Origin: JBBSEZ01 sp038239195
GTDB lineage: Bacteria > Planctomycetota > Planctomycetia > Gemmatales > Gemmataceae
Reading direction: 5' to 3'
Assembly (NCBI GenBank): GCA_038239195.1
Contig: JBBSEZ010000082.1
Location: forward strand, 1 to 27,400
DNA: 27,400 nucleotides
A program made the translations under genes and the position numbers. The notes under the pieces are model-generated. The model had not been told where the DNA came from. It ran no database searches and was given only the letters and a program-made list of their open reading frames with translations. Of this stretch, positions 15,517 to 24,100 are shown one piece after another; the first letter of the stretch is position 1; each line of letters begins with the position of its first letter.

Positions 15517-16275
15517 ATGCGAAGATCGGAGCGAGCCCGCGGCGGATTTACCCTCATCGAGTTGCTGGTCGTCCTCGCCATCCTCGCGATCCTGATCGCG
15601 CTGCTGCTGCCGGCCGTGCAGAAGGTGCGCTCGGCGGCGTCGCGCATCCAGTGCGCCAACAACCTCAAGCAGATCGGCCTCGCCACCCACCTCTACCACG
15701 ACGTCAACGACCGGCTGCCCTACGTCCGCCTGTGTCCCGCACCGTGGATGGGCGGCACCGACCCGATGTGCGACCAGGTCACGCCCACGCTCACCTGGAC
15801 CGGGCCCAACGAGATCTGGTGGGCCCCCTACGACAATCGGCCGGGCACCACGCTCACCCATGCCTTGCCCGACTACCAGCCAAAGGGGCTGATCTTTCCG
15901 TTCGTCGAGAACAACCGGGCGATGTTCCGCTGCCCGAACGGCATCGACCGAGCCCCAGGCAGCCCGACCTCCGGGCAACCCTTCCAGGTTAGCTACGCCC
16001 TCAACAATACAAGCGCCGGCCCGCTCGGGCTGAACCTCGCTCGCATCGTCAACGGCACCAGCAACGTCGTCCTCTCCTTCGAGCACGACAACGGCCCGGT
16101 CTGCGCTTCCGGCTCTTCCGGCGGCCCCCGCGTCGTCTGGCCGTTCGACGCCCCCGATGCGGCGCTGCACTACCCTCCCAGGCACGAGGATGGCTTCAAC
16201 GTCCTCTTCTGCGATGGCCACGTCGCCGTCCTCCGCCGCGCCGATCTCCCGACGACCCAGTTTTACGCGCAGTGA
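15517..16275 (+). CDS. DUF1559 type II pseudopilin-like protein (H-X9-DG)
   Basis: A 252-residue protein with a prepilin-type N-terminus. A short basic leader (MRRSERARG) is followed by G|FTLIELLVVLAILAILIALL, the prepilin peptidase cleavage site and the hydrophobic assembly helix, then the PAVQKVRSAAS segment typical of the planctomycete DUF1559 family. The C-terminus has the H-X9-DG motif (H-EDGFNVLFC-DG). These proteins are numerous in planctomycetes and are thought to form pseudopilus-like surface or periplasmic fibres, though individual functions are unknown. ATG 15517 follows GGGAGG (15504-15509) by seven bases. The peptidase-barrel gene starts 105 bases downstream on the same strand with no terminator between, so the two may share a transcript. 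About 250 residues is at the short end of the family. Confidence 0.88.
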   Translation: MRRSERARGGFTLIELLVVLAILAILIALLLPAVQKVRSAASRIQCANNLKQIGLATHLYHDVNDRLPYVRLCPAPWMGGTDPMCDQVTPTLTWTGPNEIWWAPYDNRPGTTLTHALPDYQPKGLIFPFVENNRAMFRCPNGIDRAPGSPTSGQPFQVSYALNNTSAGPLGLNLARIVNGTSNVVLSFEHDNGPVCASGSSGGPRVVWPFDAPDAALHYPPRHEDGFNVLFCDGHVAVLRRADLPTTQFYAQ

Positions 16276-16380
16276 CGAGCTGCCCTGGACAAGAATGTCT
16301 CTCGGTGGATATGAGGGGCCCGCGGCGCTGGTCCTGGTCAGGAGGCCCAAAGGGGGACGGGCTGCGCAAGGGAGCCAAGG

Positions 16381-19300
16381 ATGGGGCCCGTGTTCGTTCC
16401 GAGGCCACTGCGGCGAGATCGCTGCCGAGCCGCTCTGGTGAGCGCCCTGGCCATGCTGGCCTTGCTGGTCGGCGGCGAGGGGAACCTCGCCCGCGCCGGC
16501 TTGCCCACCTGGTTGCCGCGCTACGAGGCCGACGTCGTCCTCGACCTCGCCGGGCACGAGGCGCGCGTCCGCCTCCAGGCCACCTGGACCAACCCCCACG
16601 TGACGCCCACGCAGGAACTGGTCTTCAACGCCCACACGCGCTTCGTCGTCCCCGGCAATCAGATCGGGTTCACCGCGAAGATGCTCGAGATCCTCCGCAT
16701 GAGCCCCGGCGAGGCGCTGGGCACCAAAGTTCCGCCGCTCGAGGTCCACTCCATCGCGCTCCTCGATCGCGGTTGGTCCCCCACCGAGCTGCCCTTTCGG
16801 TTCGAGGGCGACACCCTGACCTCCCTGGTCGTGCCCCTGCCGCGCCCGATCGCTCCCGGCGAGTCGATCACCGTCGCGATCGACCTCACCATGCACCTGC
16901 CCCAGAAACAGGGCCGTTGGGGCCAGTGGGGCGGCATCACCACCCTCAGCAACTGGCTGCCCGTCTTCGCCTACTACGGGCCCAAATCGCCTCGGGGGGA
17001 CGAAGTCGCTCCGGATGCCCCGCCCCCGGCCACCTGGCAACCCGCGCCGTTCGTGCCCTGGCATCAGCCGTTCTTCAACGAGGCCGCCCTCTACCGGGTG
17101 CGCATCGAACTGCCTTGCGAGCAGGAGGTCGCCTGCACCGGGACCATCGTCCGCACCACGCCCCTCCCCTGTGGCAAGAAGCGCGTCGAGGCCCGGGCCG
17201 ATGGCGTTCGCGACTTCGCCCTTCTGTGCAGCGCCGAGTACCGCGTCTTCGAAGGCGAGGTCAAGGCGGCGCGGGGGGTGAGCCCGGTTCGGGTGCGCGT
17301 GCTGGCCTTGCCGCGGCACGAGCACTATGCGCGGGAGATGGTGCGCGTCGCCGTCCAGGCCATTACCCACTACAGCCGTTGGTTCGGGCCCTACCCCTGG
17401 CCCGATTTCACCATCGCCGAGTCGTACTTCGGCTGGAACGGCAACGAGTGCGCCACGCTCGTCATGATCGACGAGCGCGTCTTCGGCATGCCGCACGTCG
17501 GCTCGGGCTACGTGGAGTACCTCGTCTCGCACGAGGTCTGTCACCAGTGGTGGTACAACCTCGTCGGCACCAACGGCTACGCCGAGACGTGGATGGACGA
17601 GGGCATGGCCAGCTACTTCAGCCATCGCCTGCTCAACGGGGTCGTCGGCCGCAACAACCCCCTGATGACCTACCCCCGCCTGCTGGAGTGGGCGCCCAAC
17701 ATTCACCGCGAGGACTATCGCTCCAGCGGGATGTACGGGACTTTCGGGCGCGGCGAGAACGGCCCCATCGTGCGCGACATGGTCAACTACGCGCACCTCG
17801 TCGATCTGTTCAACCACTGTTACGACAAGGGAAGCCGCGTCGTCGGCATGCTCGAGGAGCGGCTGGGCGAGGCGGCCTTCCTCGACTTCATGCGCATCGT
17901 CGTGGCCCGGTATCAATACCGCATCTTGACGATCCACGACTTCCGCCGCGAGCTGGAGCAATACACCGGGAAGCCCTGGCAGGAGTTCTTCCACTACTGG
18001 CTCTACGGCAACGGGGTGTGCGACTGGGCCCTCGAGAAAGTGAAGATCGAGGCCCCGCCCCGCTGCGTCAAAGGGCCCGGCGCCACGCAGTCCGGGGCTC
18101 GCTCGCGCTTTCTCCTCGCCCGGGCCAAGGGGGCCGAGGCGGGGCATGAGATGGGGGAGGATTGTCCGGCACCGGCGACTCGCGTGACGGTCTGGCTGCG
18201 CCAGAAAGGCGAGTACGACGAACAGACCATCCTCGGTTTCGCGTTGCCCAACTCGGGAGGCTATCCGGTCCGCATCCCGATCCTGCCCCAGGCCAAGTCC
18301 TACGCGATCGACGACCCGCCCGCGACGGTGACGGTACTGAGCGAGCCTGGCCGTCTCGGGGCGCAAGTCCGCGTGGAGGTGACGCTCCCGGCCGAGCCGA
18401 CCCAGATCGCGGTCGATCCCGATCAGATGCTGATCGACCGCGACCCGTCGAACAACTTCTGGAAGACGCCGATCCGCTGGCGCGTCACGCCCCTCTATAC
18501 CTTCCTCGAAGAGACCGACCTGACCAACGCCTACGACCGCTGGAACCTCATCGTCGGCCCATGGGCCTACGGCACCGCCTACAACGACGCCTGGTACACG
18601 CGCTCGACGATGTTCGGCGCTCGCGCCGGCGCCTACCGCACCCAGGAGTTCGCCGGCGGCGCGTACGCCGCGTATCGCCCCGACTTCCGCGACGTGGTCG
18701 CCGGCGTCGATGGGGTGCTCGACCATTGGCCCTTCGCTCGCACCCAGGTTGGCTTCAACTTCGAGAAGCGGCTGGCGGAGATCTACCAGGGGAACGACGA
18801 TGCCTTCCGCGGTGTGCTCTGGGGCCGCTACGTGTTCCAGTATGGCTCGAGCCTGTATCTCCCGCCCATGCACTACCTCGAGACGTTTGCCGCCTACCAG
18901 GACAACTTCTTGCCGTTTTCGACGCACCCGTTGCCGGGGGCGGAGCGCTACGACCGCACGACGACGGGTGGGGTGCATTACCGCATCAACTACCTGACGC
19001 CCTACTGGGACCCCGAAGGGGGCTTCCAGTTCGACGTCTACTACGAGGGCGGGGTCGCCGACCTGCCGCGCCAGGTGGGCGTCCAGAAGTTGTCCAGCCA
19101 GTTCGCGATCGTGAAGTCGCTGCCCGACCTGTCGCGCTACGTTTCCGACGTGCCTGCCCTGGCCAACACGCTCGGCCCCGTGCTGACCTGGTTGGGCGAG
19201 TCTCGCCTGGCCCTGCGGATGTACGGCGGGACCAGCATGCCGGCGCGCGGCGAGTTTTTCACCCTGGGTGGGAGCCAACTCTTTCGAGGCTTCGACCTGG

Positions 19301-19617
19301 CCGAGCGCCAGGGCAGCACCGTCTGGGTGGGGAGCGCGGAGTTGCGCGTGCCGATCGCCAGAGGGCTGACGATCGATACGCTCGACCACGTCGCCAGCCT
19401 GCGCAAGGTCTACGGCGCTGCCTTCTACGACGTCGGCGATGCCTACGTCACCAACCATGCGGTCGGCCCGGTGGCGCATGCGGTCGGCGCGGGCGTGCGG
19501 ATGGACGTGACCTGGTTCGGCTTCGTGGAACGGACGACGCTTCGCTTCGACGTGGCCAAGACGATCAACGCCAACTCTCCGGCCCAGTTCTGGTTTGGGG
19601 TCATGCAGCCATTCTGA
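16381..19617 (+). CDS. M1-family metallopeptidase fused to an Omp85/BamA-like barrel
   Basis: A 1078-residue protein with two unrelated parts. After a signal peptide (basic start, hydrophobic run, cleavage near ARAG at about residue 40) comes an M1 aminopeptidase fold with the zinc site HEVCH (384-388) and Glu407 exactly 18 residues on, in WMDEGMA. The usual GxMEN motif is replaced by NGNEC. An Ig-like segment follows (to about 690) with DPDQMLIDRDPSNNFW. Inside it, residues about 562-595 are a low-complexity insert. The last ~390 residues read as a 16-strand Omp85 barrel: alternating aromatic strands, LGGSQLFRGF (the loop-6 RGF motif, R969-F971), then AELRVPI, FYDVGDAY near residue 1015, and a terminal Phe. 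No POTRA-like segment is evident. This predicts a peptidase held at the outer membrane by its own barrel. ATG 16381 follows AGGGAG (16369-16374). Confidence 0.8.
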   Translation: MGPVFVPRPLRRDRCRAALVSALAMLALLVGGEGNLARAGLPTWLPRYEADVVLDLAGHEARVRLQATWTNPHVTPTQELVFNAHTRFVVPGNQIGFTAKMLEILRMSPGEALGTKVPPLEVHSIALLDRGWSPTELPFRFEGDTLTSLVVPLPRPIAPGESITVAIDLTMHLPQKQGRWGQWGGITTLSNWLPVFAYYGPKSPRGDEVAPDAPPPATWQPAPFVPWHQPFFNEAALYRVRIELPCEQEVACTGTIVRTTPLPCGKKRVEARADGVRDFALLCSAEYRVFEGEVKAARGVSPVRVRVLALPRHEHYAREMVRVAVQAITHYSRWFGPYPWPDFTIAESYFGWNGNECATLVMIDERVFGMPHVGSGYVEYLVSHEVCHQWWYNLVGTNGYAETWMDEGMASYFSHRLLNGVVGRNNPLMTYPRLLEWAPNIHREDYRSSGMYGTFGRGENGPIVRDMVNYAHLVDLFNHCYDKGSRVVGMLEERLGEAAFLDFMRIVVARYQYRILTIHDFRRELEQYTGKPWQEFFHYWLYGNGVCDWALEKVKIEAPPRCVKGPGATQSGARSRFLLARAKGAEAGHEMGEDCPAPATRVTVWLRQKGEYDEQTILGFALPNSGGYPVRIPILPQAKSYAIDDPPATVTVLSEPGRLGAQVRVEVTLPAEPTQIAVDPDQMLIDRDPSNNFWKTPIRWRVTPLYTFLEETDLTNAYDRWNLIVGPWAYGTAYNDAWYTRSTMFGARAGAYRTQEFAGGAYAAYRPDFRDVVAGVDGVLDHWPFARTQVGFNFEKRLAEIYQGNDDAFRGVLWGRYVFQYGSSLYLPPMHYLETFAAYQDNFLPFSTHPLPGAERYDRTTTGGVHYRINYLTPYWDPEGGFQFDVYYEGGVADLPRQVGVQKLSSQFAIVKSLPDLSRYVSDVPALANTLGPVLTWLGESRLALRMYGGTSMPARGEFFTLGGSQLFRGFDLAERQGSTVWVGSAELRVPIARGLTIDTLDHVASLRKVYGAAFYDVGDAYVTNHAVGPVAHAVGAGVRMDVTWFGFVERTTLRFDVAKTINANSPAQFWFGVMQPF

Positions 19618-19624
19618 CGTCGCC

Positions 19625-19710
19625 AAGGATGAAGGATGAAACGGAAGAGGATGAATCAGGACAGCCGGCGGCGAACCGCCCTGAGCTGTCTTGATTCACC
19701 CTTCATCCTT
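19625..19710. terminator. Nested bidirectional terminator between convergent genes
   Basis: Three nested stems lie between the stops of the barrel gene and the five-repeat gene. The outer arms are AAGGATGAAGG (19625-19635) and CCTTCATCCTT (19700-19710). The middle arms are TGAATCAGGACAGC (19652-19665) and its near-complement at 19685-19698 (13 of 14 pairs). The inner pair is GGCGG/CCGCC with a CGAA tetraloop (19667-19680). The layout fits termination of both genes. Confidence 0.75.
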
Positions 19711-19715
19711 CCGAA

Positions 19716-20783
19716 TCACGGCTCCTTGTTGGCCACCACCGAGACGTCGCCGGTTTCGGCGATGTAGAGCGTGGTCCCATTGTTCTCGTCGAGGTAGACC
19801 TCGACGCCGAAGCGCTTGGTCTCCTTGGTGAACTTCGCCTCGCCGATCTTGCGGGCGGCGAGGTCGAGGGCGTGGGTGAGCGTCGGGGCCTTTGGCCTGC
19901 CTTCGGGCGTCTTGGTCGCCACCTTGGCGGGAACGATGGCCAGCTCGCCAGTCTCGCACACGTAGATCAGGTTGCCGTTATTGTCGTCGAGGTAGATTTC
20001 GACGCCGAAGCGCTTGGTGTCCTTGGTAAACTTCTCCTCGCCATACTTGCGGACGGCCAGTTCCAGGCCGTGCTGCCAGTCGGGGTCCTTGGCCTTTTTG
20101 ACGACCTCGTCGGAGTCGGCCAGGACGACAGGGACGACCGCGAACCCGCCGGTCTCCGAAATGTAAATGAGGTTGCCGTTGTTCTCGTCCTTGAACACCT
20201 CGACGCCGATCTTGCGCGTGTCCTTGGTGAAGCTCTCCTCGCCGGCCTTGCGAACCTTCAGGTTCATCCCGTAGCGGTGGTCGGGCCGCTTGACTTTCCC
20301 GGCCGTTGTCTTGGCGTACTTGGCGGGCACGCTGTCGATGCCTCCCGTCCCGCACACGTAGAGCAGGCCGCCGGTGTTCTCGTCCTTGAAGACCTCGAAG
20401 GCGAAGCGCGTCGTCGTCTTGGAGAAGTCCTTCTCGTCGAACTTGCGGGCCGCCAGCTCCAGGCCGTGCTGCCACAGGGGCGCCTTGCTCTTGGCCCCGT
20501 CGCCGCCCTTGAACATCTTGGCCGGCACGATCGAGATCGAGCCACTCTCGGATACGTAGACGCCGATGTTGTTGTTCTCGTCCTGGTAGCACTCGACGGC
20601 GATCTTCTTGGTGCGCTTCTCCTTGAAGTCGTCCTCGCCCGCCTTGCGCGAGTAGACGTCGATGCCGTGCTTCCACACGGCGTCCTTGACCTTCTCTTGC
20701 GCCCGCACGTCGAGAGCGCGTCCTCCGAGTGCGACAATCAGGCCGCACAGGCCGAGGAACGGAAGCAGGTTACGTTGCAACAT
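19716..20783 (-). CDS. Secreted protein of five 65-67 residue repeats, family not recognised
   Basis: A 355-residue exported protein. Residues 1-29 form a signal peptide (LLPFLGLCGLIVAL, cleavage near VRAQ). The rest is five tandem units, with anchor residues at H39, H106, Y171, H238 and H304, so spacings are 67, 65, 67 and 66. Each unit reads roughly W-HG-LA-RK-GE-F-KDT-RFGVEV-KDENNGNLIYVSETGGIAVVPAK. The acidic D-[DE]-N-N-G turn and the V-V-P-A-K end are the best conserved. The units are probably beta-rich and may bind a metal or a surface ligand, but this is inference. I do not recognise a named domain. ATG 20783 follows AGAGGA by about six bases. It diverges from the secretin gene across 393 bases and shares the nested terminator with the barrel gene. 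Confidence 0.82.
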   Translation of the reverse strand: MLQRNLLPFLGLCGLIVALGGRALDVRAQEKVKDAVWKHGIDVYSRKAGEDDFKEKRTKKIAVECYQDENNNIGVYVSESGSISIVPAKMFKGGDGAKSKAPLWQHGLELAARKFDEKDFSKTTTRFAFEVFKDENTGGLLYVCGTGGIDSVPAKYAKTTAGKVKRPDHRYGMNLKVRKAGEESFTKDTRKIGVEVFKDENNGNLIYISETGGFAVVPVVLADSDEVVKKAKDPDWQHGLELAVRKYGEEKFTKDTKRFGVEIYLDDNNGNLIYVCETGELAIVPAKVATKTPEGRPKAPTLTHALDLAARKIGEAKFTKETKRFGVEVYLDENNGTTLYIAETGDVSVVANKEP

Positions 20784-20921
20784 CTACGTCCTCTTGGTGA
20801 AAGACCTCGGGTGAAGCTCCGCCCTCGGGAAACTGAATGACGAGCCAGTTCGGGCGAGCTAACTGCCTCGATGCTCGGTCAGGTCAACGTAGGGGCGAAG
20901 GACGAGGTGGACAAGGTGGCC

Positions 20922-20950
20922 TTGACCTCTCCCAAGGGCGTCGGTATGGT
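20922..20950 (+). promoter_or_regulatory. Likely sigma70-type promoter of the secretin gene
   Basis: TTGACC (20922-20927) and TATGGT (20945-20950) are 17 bases apart, matching the consensus at 5 and 4 positions. A transcript from here would have a leader of about 220 bases. Confidence 0.5.
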
Positions 20951-21114
20951 TCCGCCGCTTTCCAGAATCCTATCGAGAGGGGCCCGTGGCCCGCTCCGCC
21001 TCCGGGCGTGGTGGTGCGGGCCGGGAGGGGGGGTCGGAGCGGGGAGCCTATCTTCTCACCCCTTCCGCCACGTTCTGTGGTTGTCCGGTTGCCGCTCGGG
21101 GGCCCCGGGTGGGT

Positions 21115-21135
21115 GTGGGTGGCTCGGCCACCCAC
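21115..21135 (+). promoter_or_regulatory. Leader hairpin upstream of the secretin gene
   Basis: GTGGGTGGC (21115-21123) and GCCACCCAC (21127-21135) form a perfect 9-bp stem with a three-base loop, about 33 bases before the ribosome binding site (AAGGAGG, 21168-21174). It could affect translation or be a small attenuator. No known riboswitch is recognised. Confidence 0.4.
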
Positions 21136-21176
21136 TCCCGGATGGAGGCGGAGTGCGGCGCATTGCAAAGGAGGGC

Positions 21177-24100
21177 ATGGTGGCTAGGGCAAAGGCAGGA
21201 AGATGGTTCAACCTTGTGGCGGTCCTGTTGGCGGGCGCGGGGGCGTCGCAGCCGCTCGGGCTGTGTGCCGCTCCTGAGTCGCTGCCGCCCAGGCCCGAGC
21301 CCGTTGGGGCCGGGGCGGCCAATCCGGCCGCCGCGCAAGATACCAAGGGCGCTCGCGCCAAATTGGCCGCGGCGCGCACCCAGCTCGCACAGGGCAATTT
21401 CGACGCCGCGGAGGCCCTCGCCCGCGAGGCCGCCGCGCTCAACGGCAAGCACCTGCGGAACGACGATACGCCGGCCAAGCTCCTTCAGGACGTCGCCAAG
21501 GCGAAGACGGACCCCAAGGCGCTGCTCCAGGCGGCGCGGGCCTCGCTCAAGCGGAAGGAGTACGACAAGGCCGAGCGCTACGCTAAACTGGCCGACAAGC
21601 ATAGCGGCGTCTTCACCTTCCCCGTCTGGAGCGACAGCCCGTCCGACGTCCTCAAGGACGTCAAGGCGGCCCGCGTCTGGGCCAGCAAGCAGGCACCCAA
21701 GGGGCAGACCACGGCGAAGGCGGCTCAGCCCAGGGGAGGGGCGGCCAACAACAACGAGAAGGCTCGCACCCTGAGGAGCGGGCCGCCCGCCGCCACCGGC
21801 AAGACGGGGCCGAAGCCGGCCCCCAAGGCCACCAAGGCCGATGCGGTCGCCCTGCTCCGGCAAGGGCGGCAGCAGCTCGAACAGAGCAAGTTCGACGACG
21901 CCCTTCAGACGGCGCAGCGCATCAAGACCATGACCGGCGTGTCGTGGGGCCTGTTCGAGGACTCGCCCGACCGGCTGATGCAGGACGTTGCGAAGGCGCG
22001 GGCCAAGCACGACCGCGAGGAATCGGGCAAGGTCCTGGCCGAGGCTCGTAAGCTCTACGAAAAGAAGGACTTCGACGGCGCCACGCGCGCCGCCTACCGC
22101 GCGGAGAAGTTGCACGGCGCCTACAGCATCTGGGAGCTCGGCGACCGTCCGAGCAAGTTGCTCGCCGACGTCCAGCTCGAGCGGGCCCGGTCGCGCCGAA
22201 CGCCCCTGCCGCCGCCCGTGCAGCCGACTGCGCTCGCCGAGAACAAGCAGACTGCTCCGGCGAAGGGCCCTGAAATCGTGCGGACCGGGGCCACCCAGGT
22301 CGCCACGACCAACCCCACCAACCCGACCGCCAACGGCGCGCCCTCCGCCCCGTCCGCCCAACAGGTGGTGGCGAAGCTCCAGGCGCAGCAGCTGCTCGCG
22401 CAGGCGCAGCAGCTCCAGACGCAGGGCCGACTGGTGGACGCTCGCGCCAAGCTTGTGGAGGCCCAGAAGCTCAAGGCCGCGTTCGGCCCGGATGAGATCA
22501 GCCCCGAGATCGTGGACCAGCAGATCTCCCACGGCGTCCGTCGCCGGGTCGATGAACTGGTCAAGGAGTCTCACCAGATGGTGTCGTCTCCCGCGGCGAC
22601 GCCCCCCCAGATGGCGGAGCGGTGTCGGGCGGCGGAAGAGAAGTTGATGCAGGCGCGCCAACTGGCGGCCACCTTCGGCCAGGACGTGAAGCCCGTCGAG
22701 CTGAAGATCGCCTATGTCCGCGAGCTGGCCGCCGGGCAGGGGCGCGCTCCCTCGCCCGTCGTGCAGGCCGGCCCGGGGCCCAATGCCGGGAAGGGCACGG
22801 AGCTCCTCGACAAGGCTCGCCTCGAACTCAAGCGCGGCGATACCAACATGGCGCGCCGGCTCACCTATGAAGCGTGCAAGCCGGAGCTCGGCGTCAAGGA
22901 CGAGGCCGTCGCGCTGCTGCGCAGCATCGACGCCGAGGAGTTCAACCAGGCTCGCCTCCAGGCCAACCGGGCCTTTGAAGTGGTCCAGGCGGCCTACCGG
23001 CGGCGCGAGTATGCCTACGCCGGCAGCCTGCTGTCTCGCATCGACGCCCGCTACCTCGACGCCGAGCATCAGGCTCGCCTCCGCGAGCTGGCTCAGACGC
23101 CAGGGATGCAGGGGAGCAACCCAGGCGTTCCCGCGGGAACCAATCCCTCCGGCGTCGTCCAGGCGGTCGATCTCCGCCCGGCCGCTCCCGGAGGGCTGCC
23201 GCCACTTCCGGGTGGGCCAGGCCCGCTCCCCGTGCTCGGGGGCCCGACGGGTCGCGCTCGCGTCACCGACCAGGGCGACGACGGGCTCGCCAAGGTCAAG
23301 GCGATGCGCGCCGTGGTGTTCGATCGGCTCCGCGTCCGCGGCCTGGACGTCCAGCGCGATGCGCAGGCCCGGTCCCGCAACGGCGAGATGGACGACGCGC
23401 TGGCCCTGCTCGACGAGTACCTGGCCGAGCTGAATGGCGCCGACCTGGCCCCCGGTCAGTTGACGCTGCTCCGCAGGCCCGTCGAGTCGCGCCTCAAGCA
23501 GATCCAGCTCATGAAGGCGCAAACCGCCCTGCTCACCGCCTCGGCCGAGTCCCGGCGGGGCAAGAACGACCTCGTGAAGAACGAGATCAAGGCCCAGGAG
23601 GCCAAGCGCAAGAACGTCGATCGGCTCATGAAGGAGTTCAACGAGCTGTATCGGCAGGGCAAGTATCCCGAGGCGGAGAGCCTGGCCAGCCAGGCCGGCG
23701 AGCTCGACCCCGACAACGGCGTCGTCACCGCCGCCATTCACATGGCCCGCGTCGCCCGGCGGCGCGCCGAGTTCACCACCTTGAAGGGGAACAAGGAACG
23801 GATGTTCCTCGAAGGCGTGAACGACGCCGAGAACACCTACCGATCGGCCGAGGCCCTGAAGAAGGGCGGCCTCGACTATGACCCCGAGCGCTGGGCCATC
23901 GCCAAGAATCGCAAGGGCATCGGCCCGCAGCAGCTCAAGCGCTACGGCGAGAAAGAGCGCGAGATCGAGCGCAAGCTGACGACGCCGGTCAACATGAGCT
24001 TCAGCAACGCCCCGCTCAAGAGCGTCCTTGACGATCTGCGCGAGACCAACGGCATCAACATCGTGATCGACAACATCGCCCTCCAGGAGGACGGCGTCAG

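Larger units (their letters stand above)
20784..21176. other. Divergent intergenic region between the repeat protein and the secretin
   Basis: No gene is supported in these 393 bases. The plus frame of the secretin is open further upstream to 20871, but that part has no signal peptide or family character. The stretch holds the promoter at 20922-20950 and the leader hairpin at 21115-21135. On the minus strand TTGACC (20882-20887) could be a -35 box for the repeat protein, but no fitting -10 is seen. Confidence 0.5.

Noticed and set aside
15388..19626. A 1412-codon open frame on the minus strand
   Set aside because: It spans three real plus-strand genes and the intergenic regions between them, has Arg/Val/Gly/Asp-biased composition, no recognisable domain and no ribosome binding site. 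It is a GC-rich shadow.
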